From: Gammaproteobacteria bacterium
GTDB taxonomy: Bacteria > Pseudomonadota > Gammaproteobacteria > Xanthomonadales > Wenzhouxiangellaceae
Assembly: GCA_021772975.1 (NCBI GenBank)
Contig: JAJFKY010000012.1
Coordinates: forward strand, 124,001 to 188,000
DNA: 64,000 nt
Direction of reading: 5' to 3'
Translations under genes and position numbers: made by a program
Notes under the pieces: generated by a model
Told to the model about the DNA's origin: nothing
The model's database searches: none
What the model saw: the letters and a program-made list of their open reading frames with translations, nothing else
In this document: in pieces, positions 45,710 through 54,449 of the stretch
How positions within the stretch are numbered: position 1 is the first letter of the stretch
Layout of the letters: every line of letters begins with the position of its first letter

Positions 45710-46254
45710 TCGTGTTGATAGCGATTGTACTGCTGGTCATCAGCCGTTTGATCTGGCAGCAATTACAACCCGAATCCGTTCAACAGACTAGCGACAGTGG
45801 CCGCTTTGCCTATCGCATCGAAGACCTGGTATTGACCATTCTCGATCCCGACGGCACCGAACAGGTCACCATCCGCTCGCCCCTGCTGGTGGATGGCGGC
45901 GCCGGCCAGCCCAGCGAGTTATTTGCTCCGGTGGTGACCGCACCGCGTGGCGGCGGCAGCTGGCGTCTGACCGCCCGCAAAGCGTTGATAGACCGGCACA
46001 ATGAGCACGTTACGCTGCTGGATGATGTCGTACTGCAAAGCCTGAACCTCCCCAAGCCGGTCAGGGTCGAAACCACAGCGGCGGAACTGGATCTGCAGGC
46101 AAAAGCCCTAAGCAGCGAGGAAATCGTTACAATCACACAATCAGGCATGCGGCTTCTGGGCCGCGGCCTATCAGGTAATCTGGAACAACAAACGTATGTA
46201 TTACACGATGACGTACAAGCCCGATTTATTGAGCGCGACGCGCCTGCGGACTAA
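45691..46254 (+). CDS. lptC: LPS export protein LptC
   Basis: A bitopic inner-membrane protein that receives LPS from LptB2FG and passes it to LptA. A single N-terminal helix (about residues 5-21, WLIVLIAIVLLVISRLIW) is followed by a periplasmic beta-jellyroll: YRIEDLVLTILDPDGTEQVT, WRLTARKALIDRHNEHVTLL and LDLQAKALSSEEIVTITQSG. 187 residues. The 3' end overlaps the proposed lptA start by 59 bases. Confidence 0.92.
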   Translation: MRRRWLIVLIAIVLLVISRLIWQQLQPESVQQTSDSGRFAYRIEDLVLTILDPDGTEQVTIRSPLLVDGGAGQPSELFAPVVTAPRGGGSWRLTARKALIDRHNEHVTLLDDVVLQSLNLPKPVRVETTAAELDLQAKALSSEEIVTITQSGMRLLGRGLSGNLEQQTYVLHDDVQARFIERDAPAD

Positions 46255-46909
46255 CTGCCTGGCAACTATCTGCCTGGCGGCACTGATCTGGCTGGCGATG
46301 CTGCCCGCCGGGCTGGCGCTGGAAAGCGACCGGCAGCAGCCCATTGATGTCAGCGCGGACCGCTCCGAGCTGGATGCACGCACCGGTTTTACCCATATTA
46401 TCGGGTCAGTGGTGATCAAACAGGGCAGTCTGGAGGTCAAGGCTGACGATGCCGAGGTCTACGTCGAATCCGGACGGGTTACGCGGGTCCTGCTGAAAGG
46501 GCAACCGGCCACCTGGAAGCAGCAGATGGACAGCCTCGAGTGGATGGATGCGGAGGCCCGTCAGATCGATTACAAAGTCAATGACGCCACCATCCTGTTG
46601 ACCGGAGACGCCCTGGTCAACCATCCCCAGGGACGCATCACCGGCGATCAGCTGACCTATGATCTGGAAGCGGAAAAACTGCGTGGCGACAGCGTAAACG
46701 GCGGCCGTGTCAAGATTCGTCTGGAACCGGATGTGGTCAATCAGAATGCCAGTGCGGTCGAAGATGTGATGGAAAATGTCACCGGCGCCTCATCCAATCA
46801 GGACGGCAGCACCCGGGCAGACGCCGAAGATGACAATGGCAACGATGATGGCGTGGCCGGTAACAACGACGGCGACGATAACAGCAGCGGCGACGGCGGC
46901 ACCTACTGA
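46196..46909 (+). CDS. lptA: LPS transport periplasmic protein LptA with acidic tail
   Basis: A periplasmic bridge protein that carries LPS between LptC and LptD. A signal peptide covers about residues 1-42 (hydrophobic [17 protein letters not shown]). The OstA-type domain follows: [36 protein letters not shown] and [20 protein letters not shown]. 237 residues, longer than E. coli LptA (185). The excess is a C-terminal tail from about residue 195 rich in Asp, Asn and Gly ([20 protein letters not shown]). The start inside lptC is uncertain; ATG 46208 is an alternative. lptB begins 1 base after the stop. Confidence 0.9.
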   Translation: MYYTMTYKPDLLSATRLRTNCLATICLAALIWLAMLPAGLALESDRQQPIDVSADRSELDARTGFTHIIGSVVIKQGSLEVKADDAEVYVESGRVTRVLLKGQPATWKQQMDSLEWMDAEARQIDYKVNDATILLTGDALVNHPQGRITGDQLTYDLEAEKLRGDSVNGGRVKIRLEPDVVNQNASAVEDVMENVTGASSNQDGSTRADAEDDNGNDDGVAGNNDGDDNSSGDGGTY

Positions 46910-46910
46910 T

Positions 46911-47630
46911 ATGCTCAAGGCGGAGCAGTTGCAGAAAAGCTACCGGCGCCGGGAGGTCATCACTGATGTTTCGATGCAGGTGCAGCGTGGCCAGGTAGTT
47001 GGCCTGCTGGGGCCTAACGGGGCGGGCAAAACCACCTGTTTTTACATGATGGTCGGGCTGGTCAGGGCTGACCAGGGGCGGGTCTTACTGGATGAACTGG
47101 ATATCACCGATGCCCCCATCCACAAGCGTGCCCAGCGCGGCCTGGGTTATCTGCCCCAGGATGCCTCTATTTTTCGCGGTTTAAGTGTCCGCGACAATAT
47201 CCTGGCGGTGCTGGAACTGCGCCCCTCACTGAGCAAGCAACAACGCCTGAGTGAACTGGAGCGTTTGCTGGAAAGCCTTCAGGTTGCCCATCTGGCTGAT
47301 CAGAAAGGCATGAGCCTGTCCGGCGGTGAGCGCCGCAGGGTTGAGATTGCCCGTGCGCTGGCGGCCGCTCCCCGCTTCATGCTGCTGGACGAACCCTTTG
47401 CCGGCGTCGATCCGATTTCAGTCGGGGAAATTCAACGGATCGTGCGTCAATTGAAAGCCGAAAACATCGGCATACTGATTACCGATCACAATGTGCGTGA
47501 AACCCTGGGCATCTGCGATCATGCTTACATTATCAGCAACGGCCGGGTGCTCAGCGAAGGTAATCCGGACGCCATTCTCAATGATGAAGCGGTGCGCAAT
47601 GTTTACCTCGGCCGTGAGTTCCGCTTGTAA
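46911..47630 (+). CDS. lptB: LPS export ABC transporter ATPase LptB
   Basis: The cytoplasmic ATPase of the LptB2FG complex that extracts LPS from the inner membrane. Walker [15 protein letters not shown]-loop [13 protein letters not shown] signature [15 protein letters not shown], Walker [14 protein letters not shown] and switch His in [10 protein letters not shown] are all present. 239 residues, as in E. coli. The frame is open upstream to 46776, but that extension overlaps lptA and lacks homology, so ATG 46911 is used. Confidence 0.97.
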   Translation: MLKAEQLQKSYRRREVITDVSMQVQRGQVVGLLGPNGAGKTTCFYMMVGLVRADQGRVLLDELDITDAPIHKRAQRGLGYLPQDASIFRGLSVRDNILAVLELRPSLSKQQRLSELERLLESLQVAHLADQKGMSLSGGERRRVEIARALAAAPRFMLLDEPFAGVDPISVGEIQRIVRQLKAENIGILITDHNVRETLGICDHAYIISNGRVLSEGNPDAILNDEAVRNVYLGREFRL

Positions 47631-47637
47631 ACCGTGG

Positions 47638-47688
47638 TCAGCCGGCCACGCTCATTGCTTAGCCAAGCCAGGCAATGAGCATGGCTGA
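47638..47688. repeat. Compound hairpin between lptB and rpoN
   Basis: Outer arms TCAGCC/GGCTGA and inner arms GCTCATTGC/GCAATGAGC can form one interrupted stem-loop in the 76-base gap. There is no T-run. It may attenuate or stabilise the transcript between the LPS genes and rpoN. Confidence 0.6.
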
Positions 47689-47706
47689 TCACGTTTAAAG
47701 CCGGGC

Positions 47707-49059
47707 ATGCCAGGCACCCCCCATCTTGCTCAACGGCTGGGCCAGCAGCAACAGCTTCGCCAGCAGCAGCTTTCTCCGCAATTGCAATTAACCATGCAAT
47801 TGTTACCACTCAATTCCATCCGCCTGGCTGGCTACCTGCAGCAACAGCTCAACAGCAACCCCTGGTTGAGCTGGCGCGGTCAAAGCTCCGCTGGTAGCGG
47901 AACGGGCAGCAGCACTGGCAGCAGCGCGCACGACGTTGCGCTGGCTACCCACGCGGCTGCCACTGGCCTGCAGGATCACCTGCTGTGGCAACTGCGGCTG
48001 GAACCGATCACCGACGAGCTGCAATTATGTGCAGAGATCATTATTGATGAGCTTGATCGCGACGGCTATCTGCGCAGCAGCTTAAACGAACTGGCTGAAC
48101 AACTGGGTGAGCAGGCACCTGCTCAACATTGCTGGCAGCAGGCACTGAACCTGATTCATTCGTTTGAACCCACCGGTGCAGGCGCGCGCAATCTGCGTGA
48201 ATGCCTGCGCCTGCAACTGGAACAGAACCACCCGGCACATCCACACCAGGCATTGGCGCTGCGCTTGACCGATCAGTATCTGGACGAGCTGGCCAGGCTG
48301 GCAAATCCAGCGCTGCGGGCTCATTGCGCGACCCAGCTGGATTGCCAGCCGGCCGACATCGCCGCGGCGCTTGAGTTGATTCACGCTTTGAACCCGCGGC
48401 CCGGACTGATGTTTGATGACAGTCCGAATCTGTATATCCGCCCGGACCTGCGTTTTGTCCGTGGCAGCGGGCACCATCACAACGGTTTACCCCGTTATGC
48501 AGCCGAGCTGGTAAACCCTTTCAGCAATCAATTGCAGCTCAGCGACAGTGGCGGCAATGCTACTCAGCGGCGCGAAGCACAGGCTTTGCTGGCGGCGCTG
48601 GGCCTGCGCGAGCAGTCATTGCTGCGGGTCGGACAATTGCTGGCTGAGCATCAGGCCGGTTTTCTACAGCAGGGGGAAGCGGTATTGCGCCCGCTGACCC
48701 GGGTACAGGTTGCTGAACAGCTCGGCCTGCACCCCTCGACAGTAACCCGCGCATTACAGGACAAATACGCGGACACTCCGCAGGGCTTATTGCCCTTGAA
48801 GGATTTTTTCAGCGTGCCGCTGAGCGCTTCGAAAACCACGCCAGTGCGGGCGGGCGAGTCGACCGAACCACGCTCGGCGGGGGCCGCGCGGGCGCGCCTG
48901 GCGGCTTTGATCAGCAACGAAGACCCTCAACAGCCTTTATCGGATGCGCGACTGTGCCGCCGCCTGCAGCAGGCCGGCTTTGCGGTGGCGCGCCGCACGG
49001 TAGTCAAATACCGACAGCAGCTGGGGATTGAAAATTCACGCAAACGCCGCGAATTATGA
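47707..49059 (+). CDS. rpoN: RNA polymerase sigma-54 factor
   Basis: An alternative sigma factor that recognises -24/-12 promoters and needs AAA+ activators. The N-terminal Gln/Leu-rich region I (QRLGQQQQLRQQQLSPQLQ, then LTMQLLPLNSIRL) and the central core-binding domain are present. The C-terminal RpoN box VARRTVVKYRQQLGI, which reads the -24 element, is intact. 450 residues, slightly short for the family (about 475-500), the difference lying mainly in the acidic region II. It is followed by hpf and ptsN, the usual rpoN neighbourhood. A candidate target in this window is the pilin promoter at 18795. Confidence 0.96.
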   Translation: MPGTPHLAQRLGQQQQLRQQQLSPQLQLTMQLLPLNSIRLAGYLQQQLNSNPWLSWRGQSSAGSGTGSSTGSSAHDVALATHAAATGLQDHLLWQLRLEPITDELQLCAEIIIDELDRDGYLRSSLNELAEQLGEQAPAQHCWQQALNLIHSFEPTGAGARNLRECLRLQLEQNHPAHPHQALALRLTDQYLDELARLANPALRAHCATQLDCQPADIAAALELIHALNPRPGLMFDDSPNLYIRPDLRFVRGSGHHHNGLPRYAAELVNPFSNQLQLSDSGGNATQRREAQALLAALGLREQSLLRVGQLLAEHQAGFLQQGEAVLRPLTRVQVAEQLGLHPSTVTRALQDKYADTPQGLLPLKDFFSVPLSASKTTPVRAGESTEPRSAGAARARLAALISNEDPQQPLSDARLCRRLQQAGFAVARRTVVKYRQQLGIENSRKRREL

Positions 49060-49185
49060 GTTATTACCGCGCTGCGCTTGGCAAGGCATAGTCAGGCGCA
49101 GTACTATGCAAACAGGCTCCAAGCGGGGCCGTTAATCACTGTTCCGTGCTTAATTAACCACACGGCTTTGAAAATGGAGGACAGC

Positions 49186-49479
49186 ATGCAAGTCAATGTG
49201 ACTGGTCACAATCTCGATATCACTCAAGCGCTGCACGCCTACGTCAACGAAAAATGCAAGCGGCTGGAACGGCATTTCGATCACCTGATCGCCGCCCACG
49301 TTATTTTAAAAGTAGAAAAGCGCCTGCACATGGCTGAAGCGACCCTGTCAGTGGGTGGCGGTCCGCAGTTATTTGCCGAAGACAATCAATCTGACCTGTA
49401 TGCAGCCATTGACGGTATGCTCGACAAACTTGACCGCCAGGTAAGGCGCCACAAAAGCAAAGTCACCGAGCATCGTTAG
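49186..49479 (+). CDS. hpf: Ribosome hibernation promoting factor (short form)
   Basis: Binds the decoding region of the 30S subunit and promotes ribosome dimerisation in stationary phase. It starts MQVNVTGHNLDITQALHAYV and includes CKRLERHFDHLIAAHVILK and the lysine/arginine-rich C-terminal KLDRQVRRHKSK. 97 residues, the short gammaproteobacterial type. GGAGG lies 5 bases before the ATG at 49186, and this start was chosen over an upstream in-frame ATG at 49078 that has no such site. Confidence 0.95.
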   Translation: MQVNVTGHNLDITQALHAYVNEKCKRLERHFDHLIAAHVILKVEKRLHMAEATLSVGGGPQLFAEDNQSDLYAAIDGMLDKLDRQVRRHKSKVTEHR

Positions 49480-49563
49480 GTGCAACTGCTCAACACTGTT
49501 GCTTTGCCAGGCATCTGACAAGTTGCAAGAATGTCATCAGTAATGCTGATTATTGAATAAGTC

Positions 49564-50028
49564 ATGGCCCTGTCGGAATTACTGACCCCGCAGCGAATCG
49601 CGCTGAATAGCCGGCTTAGCAGTCGTAAGCGCCTGCTTGAGCAGCTCTCCAGACAATTGACCAAAAGTGACAGCAATACCCTGGACGAACGTGATCTGTT
49701 CGAAGCCCTGTGCGAGCGCGAGCGTCTGGGCAGCACTGCGCTGGGACATGGTGTTGCCATACCACATGCCCGCCTGGAAGGCCTGGATGACAGCCGCGCT
49801 GCTTTTATTCGCCTGAGTACCGCGCTTGATTATGAAACACCCGATGGGCAACCGGTCGATCTGGTGATTGGCCTGGCCGTGCCACAGGCCTGCACTGACA
49901 GTCATTTGCGCATTCTCAGCGAGTTGGCCGGCTGTCTGCAGCTGGAGGATTTTCGCGACGGCCTGAGGCAGGCCGGCAATGCCGCCGAACTGCTGGATTT
50001 TCTGCAACACTGGCAGCCACCTGAGTGA
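49564..50028 (+). CDS. ptsN: PTS IIA-Ntr regulatory protein
   Basis: Terminal phospho-acceptor of the nitrogen-related phosphotransferase system; in other bacteria it controls potassium transport and RpoN-related functions. Phosphorylation site His in ALGHGVAIPHARLEGLD (about residue 70). Other family motifs: LFEALCERERLGSTALG and VDLVIGLAVPQ. 154 residues. It has a 4-base overlap with hprK (GTGA). Confidence 0.95.
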   Translation: MALSELLTPQRIALNSRLSSRKRLLEQLSRQLTKSDSNTLDERDLFEALCERERLGSTALGHGVAIPHARLEGLDDSRAAFIRLSTALDYETPDGQPVDLVIGLAVPQACTDSHLRILSELAGCLQLEDFRDGLRQAGNAAELLDFLQHWQPPE

Positions 50029-51002
50029 AACGCAGTGTCACTGCAGCAGAATTGTTCGCAGCAGCCGAGCCACGCTTGGAGCTGCATTGGGTAGTCGATA
50101 GCCAGGCGGCCCGCAACCGGGTTCTGCAAGGCTGCGACCAACAGCCCGAAGATCAGCTCAATGCCCCGACCCGGCAAGCCCTGGCGGGTTATCTCAACCT
50201 GGTACACCCCAATCAGGTACAGGTCATCGGCAGAGAAGAACAGACACACCTGGATACCCAGGACGCCAAGTCACGCTGGGCAACAATCGCCAGCATCATG
50301 GCCAATCAGCCACTGGCGATTGTGGTCAGTGATGCCCAGACCCCACCCTCGGATCTGCAGGAAGCCGCCGAAGAAAACCGGGTAGCCATCTGGCGCTCCC
50401 CGCACTCCAGCTACGCCAATGTCAATTTTCTACAGCATTACCTGTCCCGGGTGCTGGCTGAATCCACCATGCTGCATGGCGTATTCATGGAAGTCTTCAC
50501 TATCGGAGTGCTGATTACCGGTGAGTCAGGCTGTGGAAAAAGTGAACTGGCGCTGGAACTGATCACCCGCGGACACCGCCTGATTGCTGATGACGCGCCT
50601 GAATTTACTCAGATCTCGCCGGATGTGATTGACGGCACCTGCCCGGAAACCCTGCAGGACTGTCTGGAAGTGCGTGGCCTGGGCATTCTGAACGTGCGCC
50701 AGATGTTCGGCGATGCCGCGGTTAAAGCCAACAAGTTTTTACGCCTGATCATCAACCTGCAGATTCCGGATAATCGCCAGGCACTGGCCGAACTGGACCG
50801 CTTGCAGACCGGCGCCAATACCCGCAAGGTACTGGACACCGAGGTACCCCACATAACCCTGCCGGTCCTGGCCGGACGTAACCTGGCCGTGATTGTGGAA
50901 GCGGCGGTGCGTGACTTTACTCTCAAGATGAAAGGCATTGATGCAGCCAGCGATTTCCTTGAACGCCACCGGGCCTTATTGGCGCAGCAGCGCCAGCACT
51001 GA
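50025..51002 (+). CDS. hprK: HPr kinase/phosphorylase
   Basis: A bifunctional enzyme that phosphorylates or dephosphorylates HPr on a serine. The N-terminal domain runs to about residue 130. The C-terminal catalytic domain has Walker A GESGCGKSELALEL (about 166) and the signature VRGLGILNVRQMFGDAAV, plus the acid cluster HRLIADD. 325 residues, standard. The start is GTG, coupled to ptsN. HprK is typical of Firmicutes and of many proteobacteria other than enterics, where it goes with a regulatory PTS. Confidence 0.95.
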   Translation: MKRSVTAAELFAAAEPRLELHWVVDSQAARNRVLQGCDQQPEDQLNAPTRQALAGYLNLVHPNQVQVIGREEQTHLDTQDAKSRWATIASIMANQPLAIVVSDAQTPPSDLQEAAEENRVAIWRSPHSSYANVNFLQHYLSRVLAESTMLHGVFMEVFTIGVLITGESGCGKSELALELITRGHRLIADDAPEFTQISPDVIDGTCPETLQDCLEVRGLGILNVRQMFGDAAVKANKFLRLIINLQIPDNRQALAELDRLQTGANTRKVLDTEVPHITLPVLAGRNLAVIVEAAVRDFTLKMKGIDAASDFLERHRALLAQQRQH

Positions 51003-51010
51003 CGGCTGCC

Positions 51011-51916
51011 ATGACTGATTCAGCACCACCCGGCGATGCCACCAGCGAGCAGCATGCAAAGCCACCGGAACTGCTGATTATCAGCGGTTTATCCGGCAGC
51101 GGCAAAACCACGGCATTACAATCGCTGGAAGACCTGGGCTATTACTGCGTGGATAACCTACCGGTACCGCTGGTGCTGGAGCTGGTGCAGTTGATGACCT
51201 CCGAGCGTGATCAGTATCAGCGCTGCGCGGTCGGACTGGATGCACGTAACCGGGATACGCGCCGCTTCAAAGCCTTACTGGAAGAACTGCACGCCGCGCC
51301 GGTTAATATTCAGCTGATCTTTTTGACCGCCAGTGATCAGTCGCTGCTGCAACGCTTCAGCGCTACCCGTCGGCGTCATCCGCTGACCACCGAAAACAGC
51401 CTGCCGGAAGCTATCGCGACTGAACGCAACCTGCTGGAGCCGCTCAGCAGCCAGGCGGATATCATTATCGACACCACTGCCTGCAGCATCCATGACCTGC
51501 GTCAGCGTATCTGGAACGGGGTCAGCCAGGAGCAACGCCAACCCGCCCTGCTGGTGGAATCATTTGCCTTCAGCCGCGGCCTGCCGCCGGATCTGGATTT
51601 TGTATTCGACGCACGCTGTCTGCCGAACCCGCACTGGGTGCCGGAATTGCGCACCCGGACAGGACTCGACGAAAGCGTGATCGAGTACCTGCTGCAGGCG
51701 CCGCTGGTGCAGAATTACCTGCATGATATTCACGGCCTGCTGCACAGCTGGCTACCGCGGTTCTCGGGTGCTCAGCGCAGTTACCTGAGTGTCGGCATTG
51801 GTTGTACCGGTGGTCAGCACCGTTCTGTGTTTGTGTCCGAACAACTGGCCAGTCTGCTGCGCGCCGATTGGCCGGAAGTGCGGGTCCGGCATCGTGAACT
51901 GGCGCGGCGGTTATGA
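51011..51916 (+). CDS. rapZ: RNase adapter protein RapZ
   Basis: In enterics RapZ senses glucosamine-6-phosphate and guides RNase E to a small RNA. It has N-terminal Walker A GLSGSGKTTALQSLEDLGY, VDNLPVPLV, and a C-terminal domain with FDARCLPNPHWVPELRTRTG and SVGIGCTGGQHRSVFVSEQL, which carries the metabolite-binding residues. 301 residues. Located between hprK and the EIIA-Man-like gene, in the usual order. A 4-base overlap with the next gene indicates coupling. Confidence 0.95.
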   Translation: MTDSAPPGDATSEQHAKPPELLIISGLSGSGKTTALQSLEDLGYYCVDNLPVPLVLELVQLMTSERDQYQRCAVGLDARNRDTRRFKALLEELHAAPVNIQLIFLTASDQSLLQRFSATRRRHPLTTENSLPEAIATERNLLEPLSSQADIIIDTTACSIHDLRQRIWNGVSQEQRQPALLVESFAFSRGLPPDLDFVFDARCLPNPHWVPELRTRTGLDESVIEYLLQAPLVQNYLHDIHGLLHSWLPRFSGAQRSYLSVGIGCTGGQHRSVFVSEQLASLLRADWPEVRVRHRELARRL

Positions 51917-52362
51917 GTCAAGCGGTCACCCTGCTGCTGGTCACCCACCCTGGTATCGGCACTGCCCTGCTGGCCCAGGCCAAGCGGATTTTTGCCGCCG
52001 ATACAGAACAAAGCCTGAACGGGCAGCTGACTGATCTGTACGTGCTGGAAGTCGATGATGACCTGTCTGCCGCGCAATTGGATGCGCAGTTTGAACAGCT
52101 CACCGCCAATTGGCAGGAACAGCATAACGTGCTGTTATTAACCGACCTGGAAGGCGCCACCCCAGCCAGCCTGGCATTGCGCCAGGCGCGCCGCCATCAC
52201 TGGCCGCTGATCACCGGCCTGAACCTGCCGATGCTGCTGAAGGCCATTAACTACCAGCGCATTGAGTTGTCTGAACTGGTCAATGAAGTACTGGACAGCA
52301 GCCAGCATGCGGTGCGCATACTGCAAGCCGCGCCATCGAGCAGACTGGAGCAGCCGCATTGA
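51913..52362 (+). CDS. PTS EIIA-Man family protein
   Basis: A 149-residue EIIA domain of the mannose type without fused EIIB. The phosphoryl-accepting His lies near the N-terminus in LLLVTHPGIGTALL (about residue 13). LLTDLEGATPASLALR is the second family marker. No EIIB, EIIC or EIID gene is nearby, so a regulatory rather than transport role is likely, as in Xanthomonas-type PTS clusters. It overlaps both rapZ and the HPr gene by 4 bases. Confidence 0.92.
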   Translation: MSQAVTLLLVTHPGIGTALLAQAKRIFAADTEQSLNGQLTDLYVLEVDDDLSAAQLDAQFEQLTANWQEQHNVLLLTDLEGATPASLALRQARRHHWPLITGLNLPMLLKAINYQRIELSELVNEVLDSSQHAVRILQAAPSSRLEQPH

Positions 52363-52628
52363 TCCACCAGGATATTGAACTGTGTAATCGACTGGGGCTA
52401 CATGCGCGGGCGGCTGGAAAACTGGTCAACACTGCCGGCAGATACGCCTGTGAATGCTGGATCAGCTGGAACAACCGCCGAATCAATGGCAAATCCATCA
52501 TGGGCCTGCTCACTCTGGCTGCACCCTGCGGTGCTACGCTTAGCATTGAACTCGACGGGGCCGACGAGCAGGAAGCCTGTGCCGCCATCACCGAACTGAT
52601 CAACAACCGGTTTGGCGAACCTGAGTAA
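52359..52628 (+). CDS. ptsH: Phosphocarrier protein HPr
   Basis: Receives phosphate from EI and passes it to the EIIA proteins. Active His in NRLGLHARAAGKLV (about residue 16) and the regulatory serine in NGKSIMGLLTLAAPCG, the site targeted by HPr kinase. 89 residues. The start is a TTG that overlaps the upstream stop (TTGA), with CTGGAG 9-14 bases upstream. Presence of both His and Ser sites matches the coexistence with hprK. Confidence 0.94.
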   Translation: MIHQDIELCNRLGLHARAAGKLVNTAGRYACECWISWNNRRINGKSIMGLLTLAAPCGATLSIELDGADEQEACAAITELINNRFGEPE

Positions 52629-52692
52629 CTGCCGTCTGGCATTATGTCTCTGGGCCGACAAGCGCGATTGATCATGAGGATATTCTGCTGAC

Positions 52693-54423
52693 ATGTTATC
52701 ACTGACCGGAACCGCGATAGCCGATGGTGTCACCATCGGCAAGGTGCACCGCCTGATCCAGGACGAGCTCAGTGTTCCGCATATGACGCTGACCAGTGAA
52801 ACAGCGCAAAAACAGGAAATTCAACGCCTGGAGAACGCCCGGCAGGCAGCTGCGCAGCAGCTTGACCAGCACCGCCAGCGATCCGATAATCCGGCCGCTC
52901 ACGAAGTGCTCGCCATGCATCGCCAAATGCTGCTGGATCCGGATTTGCTGGCTAGCACAAGTGCTGTCATCCAGCGTGAAAACTGCAATGCGGAATGGGC
53001 GCTGGTGCAGGTACAGACGCATCTGCTGGAGCAACTCAACGCTGCCGAAGATGATTACTTACGCGCTCGCAGCGATGATATCGAGCACGTGATCCGGTTG
53101 CTGCATGAACAGCTGCAAAGCAGCGCAACCAATCTGGAAGACCGTTTGCCCACGCGACTGCAGGATATCATTGTGGTGGTCGCCGACCCCAGTCCGGCAG
53201 AACTGGTGCTGATCAAACAACGCGGGGCCAGTGGCATGGTGACCGAACGCGGCAGCGCCTACAGCCACACCGCCATCCTGGCGCGGGGCCTGAACCTCCC
53301 CACGGTACTGGCGGTACCGGAGGCACTGGCGATGCTGCAGGAAGATGAGCTGCTGATTCTGGACGGTCATCACGGCGCTTTGTTCGCCGAACCTGATGAG
53401 GCCATGCAGCGGCACTATCAGCAAAAAACAGCGGCTTATCAGAGTCATCTGGAAAACCAGCAGGCGCTGGCTAAGACCACTTGTATAACCCGCGACGGAG
53501 TAAAAATTCGGCTGCTGGCCAATATCGAACAGGCTGCCGATATTGAGCTTGCCCTGGAAGCCGGTGCTGACGGAATCGGCCTGCTGCGCACGGAGCTACT
53601 GTTTTTGCAACATCATGCGGGCCTGATGGACGATGAACAGCAGCAATACGAATGCTACGCCAGCATGGCCAGGGCTCTGCGCCGACAGGATAAGGCGCTG
53701 CCTCTGACAGTGCGAACCCTGGATGTCGGCAGCGATAAGCCGCTGCCGCAAACCGAAGCTGATATTGAATGGCCGTTTAAGGATGAACCCAACCCTGCTC
53801 TTGGCCTGCGCGGTATCCGTTTCAGTCTGCGTTATCCACAGTGGCTTAAAATCCAGCTGCGGGCGCTGCTGCGCGCCAGCCGGCACGGCCGGATTCGGAT
53901 TCTGTTACCAATGATCAGCATGCGCGAAGAACTGGCCAACGTGCGCCGCCTGCTGCATGAGTGCAGTATGGAATTACAGCTCGAAACTGAAACCGATCTA
54001 TCCATTAACGATCTTGAACTGGGTGCCATGATCGAGACCCCGGCGGCTGCGCTGGCCATCCATGATTTGCTGCCACTGGTGGATTTCATTGCTATCGGCA
54101 GCAATGATCTGGTGCAGTACACGCTGGCCATTGACCGCAAGAATGACAATATCGCCCGCTGGTATCAGCCGCGCCATCCAGCGGTGGTCAACCTGTTGAG
54201 CAGCGTTATCAGCACTGCTCAGCAGCAGAATATTTCAGTCAGTGTGTGCGGCGAACTGGCCAGTGATCCCGACTATGTGCCGTTATTACTGGGCATGGGG
54301 TTGCGTGAATTCAGCGTGCATCCAGGCCGGTTACTGAACATCAAGCAAAAATTGTGCTCACTGAATGCAGTCACCTGCACCGATGAGGTTAAAGCACTGC
54401 TGCAACCGACGGTTCAGCGTTAA
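52693..54423 (+). CDS. ptsI: PTS enzyme I
   Basis: Autophosphorylates with phosphoenolpyruvate and transfers phosphate to HPr. The swivelling His is in RGSAYSHTAILARGLNLPTV (about residue 190). The PEP-binding barrel has GADGIGLLRTELLFL, TLDVGSDKPLP and NPALGLRGIRFSL, and the active Cys motif near the end is SVCGELASDP. 576 residues with no N-terminal GAF domain, so it is PtsI-like, not PtsP. It closes the PTS cluster. Confidence 0.96.
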   Translation: MLSLTGTAIADGVTIGKVHRLIQDELSVPHMTLTSETAQKQEIQRLENARQAAAQQLDQHRQRSDNPAAHEVLAMHRQMLLDPDLLASTSAVIQRENCNAEWALVQVQTHLLEQLNAAEDDYLRARSDDIEHVIRLLHEQLQSSATNLEDRLPTRLQDIIVVVADPSPAELVLIKQRGASGMVTERGSAYSHTAILARGLNLPTVLAVPEALAMLQEDELLILDGHHGALFAEPDEAMQRHYQQKTAAYQSHLENQQALAKTTCITRDGVKIRLLANIEQAADIELALEAGADGIGLLRTELLFLQHHAGLMDDEQQQYECYASMARALRRQDKALPLTVRTLDVGSDKPLPQTEADIEWPFKDEPNPALGLRGIRFSLRYPQWLKIQLRALLRASRHGRIRILLPMISMREELANVRRLLHECSMELQLETETDLSINDLELGAMIETPAAALAIHDLLPLVDFIAIGSNDLVQYTLAIDRKNDNIARWYQPRHPAVVNLLSSVISTAQQQNISVSVCGELASDPDYVPLLLGMGLREFSVHPGRLLNIKQKLCSLNAVTCTDEVKALLQPTVQR

Positions 54424-54449
54424 AGGTCGGTTTGTAAGCGCCCGCTTGT

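Noticed and set aside
46776-46910. N-terminal extension of LptB
   Set aside because: The open frame continues upstream into lptA, but the translated extension is low-complexity and overlaps lptA. ATG 46911 gives the standard length.
54431-54446. A fourth REP copy after ptsI
   Set aside because: A short GTAAGCGCCCGCTTG-like stretch recalls one arm of the repeats at 13991 and 16147, but there is no pairing second arm nearby, so it may be chance or a decayed remnant.
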